Assembly: GCA_028289345.1 (NCBI GenBank)
Contig: JANQQL010000009.1
Span: forward strand, 1-64,000
Direction of reading: 5' to 3'
Source: Planctomycetota bacterium
GTDB taxonomy: Bacteria > Planctomycetota > B15-G4 > SIAN01
DNA length: 64,000 nucleotides
The first letter of the stretch is position 1; each line of letters begins with the position of its first letter. Positions 58,943 through 64,000 of the stretch are shown piece by piece. A program made the position numbers and the translations under genes. The notes under the pieces were generated by a model, which was not told the DNA's origin, ran no database searches, and saw nothing but the letters and a program-made list of their open reading frames with translations.

Positions 58943-59146
58943 ACCGTTCCCTGACCGCAGCACTTGCCGCCTCCCGCACGTCCGGTCAACTCAGAGCGAA
59001 ACGAAAAGCCCTGCGGGTCGGTCCCCGTGCTCGGAAACCCGGGAAGGACGGATGCCGGTTCCCTTTCCTTCGTTTTCGGGGATGATCCGTCGGACTCGCC
59101 CCACGGCGCAGGCAGGAATCCCTTCGACCCCAGGAGACATTCCGGA

Positions 59147-59356
59147 GTGAGCTCCCGAGTTCATCAGTGGATTTCAGTAATCGGCTTGGTCGTGCTACTC
59201 GCGCTGCATCTCGACTTCTGGCGTCCCGAACGCCGCGACATTTACTTCGGCTGGCTCCCCGAAGAGTTGGCCTACCGCTTGGTGTGGATCGCTCTTGCCT
59301 TCCTGTACCTGCTGCACTTCTGTAGCAAGGTCTGGGTGAGAAAGGATCCTGCGTGA
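59147..59356 (+). CDS. Small two-helix membrane protein (DUF3311-like), symporter partner
   Basis: A 69-aa protein with two transmembrane helices (WISVIGLVVLLALHLDFW and LVWIALAFLYLLHFCSKVWV) separated by a short loop. DUF3311-type small proteins are commonly encoded directly before sodium:solute symporters and are thought to be auxiliary subunits. That is the case here: its stop overlaps the symporter start by 4 bp (GTGA). GTG 59147 was chosen because CAGGAG lies upstream and longer frames are not protein-like. Confidence 0.75.
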   Translation: MSSRVHQWISVIGLVVLLALHLDFWRPERRDIYFGWLPEELAYRLVWIALAFLYLLHFCSKVWVRKDPA

Positions 59357-60810
59357 GTCACGGCGCCACTCTCGCGATCTGTCTCGGGATCTACGCACTG
59401 CTGGTGCTCGCGGTCGGAGTGCTCTCGACACGGAAGTCGGCTCGCTCTTCCGAGGAGTACTTCCTTGCCGGACGGACCCTCGGCACCTTGATCCTGTTCA
59501 TGGCCTTGTTCGGCACCAACTGCACGGCGTTCGTGCTGGTCGGGATTCCGGGACGGGCCTATCACGATGGCATCGGCATCTTCGGCGTGAACGTGCCGAT
59601 CATCGCGCTTGGGATTCCTTTGACTTTTTACGCCATTGGATCCCCCGCCCATCGAATGGCGGTGCGGCTCAAGGCGCTGACCCCCGCAGAGCTCTACGCG
59701 CGTCGCTTTGGCTCGCCCCAAGTCGGCGTCGTTCTGTTCGTGGCCTATACCTTCTACACCGTTCCTTACATGGTGACCGCAATCAAAGGCGCCGCGGTCA
59801 CCTTGCATGCGATCTCCAACGAAGGAGTCTCGTTTGCCCTCGCCGGAGCGGCCGTGACCGCCGTGGCGGTGTTGTACACCGCCCTTGGCGGCATGCGCGC
59901 TACGGCTTGGACCAACGTGCTGCAGGGTCTGCTATTCATGAGCTTCATGGTCGCCGCGTTCTTCCTGATCGCAGGCAGCATGGGCGGCTTGTCCGAAGCC
60001 ATGGCCAAAGTGCAGCGCCACGACCCCGACCTGTTGATCGTGCGCGAAGATCGTGGTCGTTACTTCCCCCCGGCGGCGTGGGCTTCCTGGGGAATGGCAA
60101 TCACGTTCACGGTCATCGGTTTTCCCCACATGCTGGCGCGGCTCATGGCCGCCAAGGACGACGGGTCCATTCGCAGCATCTGCCGCTTGTATCCCTTGGC
60201 CATGGGGCTGCTGTGGATTCCCGCAGTCATGCTCGGCGTTTGGGGTCAAGCCGAGTTCCCCGGGCTGATCGGCAAGGAATCGGACCTGATTTTCTCGAAG
60301 ATGGTGGAGGCTCATCTTCCTCCGTGGCTTGGCGCCGTGGGTCTGCTCGCGGTGTTGGCGGCAGTGATGTCGACGCTGGACGCCCAACTACTGACGTTGA
60401 GTTCGATGCTCGTCCGAGACGTCCTCGCTCGCTTCGTCCCCGGTTCCGGCAAACGCGACGTGGCGGCGGGTCGTGGGTTCATGGTGATGATTGCCGCGAC
60501 GGTCTACGGCCTGACCCTGACCTGGGGAGACTCGGTTTTCAAGATCGCTGTGTTCGCGTTCTCTGGTTACGTGACCTTGACTCCGGCCTTGTTTCTGGGA
60601 GTCCGCTGGAAACGCTTCACCGCGACCGGTGCGATCGCCTCGATCTTTGTCGGCTACGAGATTCTGGCAGTCTTGCACTTCGGCGGGCATCAGCCGCTTG
60701 GGTTCTTGCCGGTGCTTTGGGCATTCGTGGGCGCAACGCTAGCAGGGGTCCTCGTGTCCCTGGCAACCAAGCCAGCTTCGCCTTCCCTCGTGGAGCAAGC
60801 GTTCGAGTGA
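59353..60810 (+). CDS. Sodium:solute symporter family transporter
   Basis: A 485-aa SSS-family carrier with about 13 hydrophobic helices. The N-terminal segment KSARSSEEYFLAGRTLGTLILFMALFGTNCTAFVLVG contains the typical SSEEYFLAGR signature of the family, followed by ALGGMRATAWTNVLQGLLFM (family helix 5 region) and IGFPHMLARLMAAKD. The solute cannot be named. The GTG start is translationally coupled to the small DUF3311-like gene. A strong hairpin follows the stop. Confidence 0.9.
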   Translation: MSHGATLAICLGIYALLVLAVGVLSTRKSARSSEEYFLAGRTLGTLILFMALFGTNCTAFVLVGIPGRAYHDGIGIFGVNVPIIALGIPLTFYAIGSPAHRMAVRLKALTPAELYARRFGSPQVGVVLFVAYTFYTVPYMVTAIKGAAVTLHAISNEGVSFALAGAAVTAVAVLYTALGGMRATAWTNVLQGLLFMSFMVAAFFLIAGSMGGLSEAMAKVQRHDPDLLIVREDRGRYFPPAAWASWGMAITFTVIGFPHMLARLMAAKDDGSIRSICRLYPLAMGLLWIPAVMLGVWGQAEFPGLIGKESDLIFSKMVEAHLPPWLGAVGLLAVLAAVMSTLDAQLLTLSSMLVRDVLARFVPGSGKRDVAAGRGFMVMIAATVYGLTLTWGDSVFKIAVFAFSGYVTLTPALFLGVRWKRFTATGAIASIFVGYEILAVLHFGGHQPLGFLPVLWAFVGATLAGVLVSLATKPASPSLVEQAFE

Positions 60811-60863
60811 ATATCGATCCTCACGAGAGTCGCGACGGCCCATGGACCGTCGCCACCTCGCGA

Positions 60864-60889
60864 GACCGGGCTTCCCACCGAGCCCGGTC
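60864..60889 (+). terminator. Terminator hairpin after the symporter gene
   Basis: GACCGGGCT-TCCCACCG-AGCCCGGTC forms a perfect 9-bp GC-rich stem 54 bp after the stop codon, followed by ATCTCTCT. It closes the two-gene symporter operon. Confidence 0.52.
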
Positions 60890-60979
60890 ATCTCTCTGGT
60901 AATGTCTCCGCCCTGACTTCGCGAAACGCTGATGCGAGCCGGTCCGTATTCCCATGCATTCGAGAAGAGGAACCATCCC

Positions 60980-61396
60980 ATGAAAATCCCGGCCCTGCTG
61001 GTCGCCGCCGCCTGCTTGTCCCTCCCTGCCTGCCAAGCTCCCGACCGGGTCGCTCTCCCCGCCGAAGGTGCGGTCGGCCCGTACTCGGCCGCGGTCTCGT
61101 CGGGAGACCTGTGCTTCGTCTCCGGCCGCATCGGCAAGAAACGGGACGGCAGCTTTGCCGAAGAAGCGGAGTCTTGCATCGACTCGGTCGAAGGGGAGCT
61201 TTCCCGACTCGGCTTGACCCTCGCGGATGTACTGTCCGCCACGGTGTTCCTGGTTGACATGGAGCGCTACCAGGAATTCAACGGGATCTACAGCCGCCGC
61301 TTCTCGGACCCCTATCCGGCGCGAGCCTGCATCGCGGTGCGCGAACTTCCGGTCGGTGCTCGAGTCGAGATTCAGGTGGTGGCGCGACGCCGTTGA
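60980..61396 (+). CDS. Lipid-anchored RidA/YjgF-family protein
   Basis: A 138-aa protein. Residues 1-~20 are a lipoprotein signal (MKIPALLVAAACLSLPAC, lipobox LPAC). The rest is a RidA/Rid-family domain: GPYSAAVSSGDLCFVSGRIG, the central SVEGELSRLGLTLADVLSATVFLVDM, and the end segment ARACIAVRELPVGARVEIQVVA with the conserved Arg that in RidA deaminates reactive imines. Exported Rid proteins are unusual because the known role is cytosolic enamine/imine removal. The start is ATG 60980, with GAGGAA 8 nt upstream. It converges on glgA (4-bp gap). Confidence 0.86.
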   Translation: MKIPALLVAAACLSLPACQAPDRVALPAEGAVGPYSAAVSSGDLCFVSGRIGKKRDGSFAEEAESCIDSVEGELSRLGLTLADVLSATVFLVDMERYQEFNGIYSRRFSDPYPARACIAVRELPVGARVEIQVVARRR

Positions 61397-61400
61397 ACCA

Positions 61401-63932
61401 TCACGCCGTCGCCCCGGCCTCCACCATCTCGGCGTAGAGGTCCTCGTACAGCCGGGTCTGGATCTCCCAGGAGTAGTTCTTGCTCATGCCATTTTGGATG
61501 AGCTTGGACCACGCCTCCTGGTCGGCATAGGTTTCCAGGGCGGTCCGAATGGCCCAGTCGACGCCCGCGGCCGAGTAGTGGTCGAACACGAAGCCCGTGC
61601 CTTCGCCGGTCTCGCGATCGAACAACTCCACGGAATCGGCCAACCCACCGGTCTTCCTCACGATCGGCACGGTGCCATAGCGCAGGCTGTACATCTGGTT
61701 GAGACCACACGGTTCGAACTGGGACGGCATGAGGAACATGTCGCTGCCGGCCTCTATCAGGTGGGACAGGTGGTTGTTGTAACCACGATAGAAGCAGACC
61801 TGATCCGGGAACTTGTGCTCGAGCCAGCCGAAGAACTCTTCGAAACGCTTCTCCCCGCTACCGAGCACCGCCAGCTGCACTCGCTCTTTGGTCAAGATGG
61901 CAGGCAGCGGTTCGAAGAGCAGTTCGAGCCCTTTCTGAGCGGTCAGGCGAGAGACGATGCCGAGGAGCGGCACTCCGTCGGGAGTCGGCAGCCCGAGCTC
62001 CCGCAACAGGTGCGCTTTGTTCTTGGTCTTCCCGGAAAGATCGTCCTTGGAGTAATGATGGGGAAGGAGCCGGTCGGTCTCGGGATTCCAATCGTCGTAG
62101 TCGACTCCGTTGAGAATCCCTCGCAGATGGTCCTGGCGGGCCTGGAGCAATGACTCCAAGCCCATGCCATAGTCCTCGGTCTGGATTTCCTGGGCGTAGG
62201 TGGGACTCACGGTGGTCAGCCAGTCCGCGTACAGGATGCCGGTCTTCAAGAAGCTGACGTGCCCCTTGCCGAGGTCCTCCAGGTAGAGGTGATCGGTCTG
62301 GTCCGCCAGGTCCAGGTCCCCCAAATGCTCGGAAGAGAACACGCCCTGGTAGGCGAGATTGTGCAGCGTCAGGACGGTCCGCGAACCGTGGAACAAGCGG
62401 TCCCACTGGTAGCGTGTCTTTAGGTACAGCGGCAACAACGCCACGTGCCAGTCGTTGCAGTGGAACACGTCCGGCCCCCAGCCCATTCGCTGGCAGCACT
62501 CCACCGTCGCTCGGGCAAGCAGCGCGAAACGCAGGTGCTCGTCCCCAGAGTCGTCGTAGATGCCCGGGCGGTCGTACAGTTCCGGGCAGTGCAGCAGATA
62601 GACCGGCGTGTCCGATCCCGGCAACTTGGTCGAGTACACCGACAGAATCCAGCGCTGGGTGCCCAGCTCGACCGGGAAGGCTTGCAGGAAATCCACCGCC
62701 GTGAACTCGTGGGGTCCTCGGTCGATGGAGGAATAGAACGGCAGGAAGATCCGCACGTCGTGGCCGGCACGATGGAGGTACTGAGGCAAGGCCGCCGACA
62801 CGTCGGCCAGTCCGCCGGTCTTGGCAAACGGCGCGACCTCGGAACTCAGGAAGCAGATCTTGTACGGTCCTCGGCGAGAGCGTTCGGGACGCTCTCTTCC
62901 GCTCGATTCTTCGGCGGGGGCGCGGACGATGGGCGCTGGCGCCGGCGGAGTCGACTTGGCAGCGACTGGTTTCTTCTCGATGGCGGCACTCGGGGCCGCC
63001 GCAGACGAGGCGCCGGCCTTGGCCGGGTGGCTCGTCGACTTCGAAGGCGAACCCATGGACATCGCGGGAGCCTCTTTCGACTTCGCCCGAGAGCTGGTCG
63101 AGACTTCGGCCTTCGGCGCGACGACAGGCTCCTTGTTCGCGACCGGTGCTTTGGCGGCGGGTGCCGTCGGTGGTTTCTTGTTCGATTCCACCGGTTTGAC
63201 TGCTGCTTCGCTCTTCTGAGTCACCGAGGTTGTTTCGCGTGGGGGACTGACGTTCTTGGCAGGTCGTGAGGTGGTCACTTTCGACCTTGCGGCGGGCCGC
63301 TTCTCTGCACCTCCCAGGATTTCGACCGAAGGACTCGAAGCAGGAGTCGCCGGTCCGGTCTCCGGATTCGCTTTCTTGGTCGGACTCGAACTCTTCAGCT
63401 CGGGTGCCGCCGCGCGGCTTGGAGAACTGCCCGTGGCCTTCGCCGCGGACCCGCTCCGCTTGGACGCCTTCGCGGCGGCAACGGGGCCGTCACCCTTCGA
63501 CTCGGCGCTGGTCTTCGCGCTCGTCGCCGCCTTTTTCGAGGTCGTCAGCTTGGCGTTCGTCTTCTTCGGGGAAGGCTTCTTACTGACCACTTCCTTGATC
63601 ACGGTTTCCTTCGGGGACTCGGCATCCGAACGACTCGGAGTCTTCTTTTCGGCACTTTTTTTTGCGGTGCTCTTCTTCGCCACGGATTTCTTGGTCGGGC
63701 TCTTCTTGCCCGCGCCCTCGTTGGGAGAGCTCGTGGTGGACGGGCTCTTCTTCGTCGAACTCTTCGAACCGCTCTTCTTCGTGGTCTTCTTTGACGCCGT
63801 CTTCTTGCCCGAGGCCTTCTTGGCAGCAGCCCCCCGCTTCCCGCCGAGGCTTTCCCAAGAGCTTGCGGAGCGGGAGCCGGCGAAAGGTGCCGAAGGCAAA
63901 CCCGGCGATGGATTGGAATGGCGATTGTTCAC
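61401..63932 (-). CDS. glgA: Glycogen synthase with a long histone-H1-like N-terminal tail
   Basis: An 843-aa protein. The C-terminal ~480 residues are a GT5 ADP-glucose (or UDP-glucose)-type glycogen synthase: YKICFLSSEVAPFAKTGGLADV (KTGGLADV at 371-378), WGPDVFHCNDWHVALLPLYLK, the domain-2 segment LLGIVSRLTAQKGLELLFEPLP, and MLMPSQFEPCGLNQMYSLRYGTVPIVRKTGGLADSV. Residues 1-~355 are a disordered Lys/Ala/Ser/Pro/Thr tail (KKSxxKK, KKTASKK, SPTKK units), resembling bacterial histone H1-like proteins. The start is uncertain; GTG 63932 (VNNRHS) is preferred over a GTG at 63998 at the window edge. It is the last gene in the window and may belong to an operon beyond it. Confidence 0.88.
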   Translation of the reverse strand: MNNRHSNPSPGLPSAPFAGSRSASSWESLGGKRGAAAKKASGKKTASKKTTKKSGSKSSTKKSPSTTSSPNEGAGKKSPTKKSVAKKSTAKKSAEKKTPSRSDAESPKETVIKEVVSKKPSPKKTNAKLTTSKKAATSAKTSAESKGDGPVAAAKASKRSGSAAKATGSSPSRAAAPELKSSSPTKKANPETGPATPASSPSVEILGGAEKRPAARSKVTTSRPAKNVSPPRETTSVTQKSEAAVKPVESNKKPPTAPAAKAPVANKEPVVAPKAEVSTSSRAKSKEAPAMSMGSPSKSTSHPAKAGASSAAAPSAAIEKKPVAAKSTPPAPAPIVRAPAEESSGRERPERSRRGPYKICFLSSEVAPFAKTGGLADVSAALPQYLHRAGHDVRIFLPFYSSIDRGPHEFTAVDFLQAFPVELGTQRWILSVYSTKLPGSDTPVYLLHCPELYDRPGIYDDSGDEHLRFALLARATVECCQRMGWGPDVFHCNDWHVALLPLYLKTRYQWDRLFHGSRTVLTLHNLAYQGVFSSEHLGDLDLADQTDHLYLEDLGKGHVSFLKTGILYADWLTTVSPTYAQEIQTEDYGMGLESLLQARQDHLRGILNGVDYDDWNPETDRLLPHHYSKDDLSGKTKNKAHLLRELGLPTPDGVPLLGIVSRLTAQKGLELLFEPLPAILTKERVQLAVLGSGEKRFEEFFGWLEHKFPDQVCFYRGYNNHLSHLIEAGSDMFLMPSQFEPCGLNQMYSLRYGTVPIVRKTGGLADSVELFDRETGEGTGFVFDHYSAAGVDWAIRTALETYADQEAWSKLIQNGMSKNYSWEIQTRLYEDLYAEMVEAGATA

Positions 63933-64000
63933 GTCTCGAGCTTTCGTTGAGTTTCCACGGACCGGGAGGATCTTACGGCTTGTTCGGACCACGTGCACGC

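Noticed and set aside
1..64000. CRISPR arrays, transposases, integrases, phage genes or rRNA
   Set aside because: None found. There are no regularly spaced direct repeats, and no gene resembles mobile-element or defence proteins.

Overview
This 64 kb window is GC-rich chromosomal DNA, densely packed with genes on both strands. Many genes start at GTG or TTG, and many neighbours overlap by 4 bp (ATGA or GTGA). The content points to a Gram-negative-like bacterium and fits the phylum Planctomycetota best. This is inferred from a Ser/Thr kinase with a TPR tail, an ECF sigma/soluble anti-sigma pair, lipoproteins, secreted metalloproteases with a shared style of beta-rich C-terminal domain, Lys/Ala/Ser-rich tails on ordinary enzymes, and a serine hydroxymethyltransferase fused to GcvT domains. 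There is no rRNA operon, phage, transposase or CRISPR array, so it reads as a core chromosomal segment. I cannot name genus or species.

Layout. 0-8.4 kb: rho (with a perfect 30-bp inverted repeat past its 3' end), a TPR lipoprotein, a HEAT-repeat secreted protein coupled to trkA, shikimate kinase and tRNA-Glu(CTC). 8.6-15.8 kb: an HDOD-receiver-GGDEF signalling protein, the glyA-gcvT-gcvT fusion and an ECF sigma/anti-sigma pair. 15.9-21.7 kb: polynucleotide phosphorylase coupled to a Ser/Thr kinase, then rlmN. 22-27.3 kb: a tightly coupled operon of M14 carboxypeptidase, a flavodoxin-cytochrome c fusion, a SCO1-type copper protein and a PCuAC-type copper chaperone, followed by a crotonase-fold hydratase. 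27.3-34.8 kb: a leftward 2-oxoacid dehydrogenase cluster (lipA, E1alpha, E1beta, E2, a second E1alpha, E3).

35.3-42.7 kb: a primary-like sigma-70 factor, a membrane protein, a zinc-ribbon membrane protein, YgfZ, ArfB, a MocA-like nucleotidyltransferase and the pabB-pabA folate pair. 42.8-49.7 kb: a thioredoxin-like protein without its cysteine pair, a PP2C phosphatase, RNase HI with an extra N-terminal region, an unknown protein, an enoyl-CoA hydratase and a LytS/LytR two-component pair. 50-54 kb: an M43 metalloprotease with a structured leader and strong terminator, tRNA-Thr(CGT), and an exported HEAT protein with a degenerate receiver domain. 54.4-64 kb: 3-hydroxyacyl-CoA dehydrogenase, an NCS2/AzgA-like permease, a membrane-anchored beta-domain protein, a DUF3311-like small subunit with its sodium:solute symporter, a lipid-anchored RidA homologue, and glycogen synthase with a histone-H1-like N-terminal tail.

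How the parts relate. Central carbon and one-carbon metabolism dominate (2-oxoacid dehydrogenase with lipA, glycine/serine/folate enzymes, pab genes, YgfZ). RNA handling (Rho, PNPase, RlmN, ArfB, RNase H) and several phospho-signalling systems (Ser/Thr kinase, PP2C, LytSR, HDOD-GGDEF) are interspersed. The clearest candidates for undescribed biology are protein architectures: the flavodoxin-membrane helix-cytochrome c protein in a copper operon, the H1-like tail on GlgA, the triple SHMT/GcvT fusion, the exported HEAT-receiver hybrid, and the three-hairpin element between lipA and the sigma factor.
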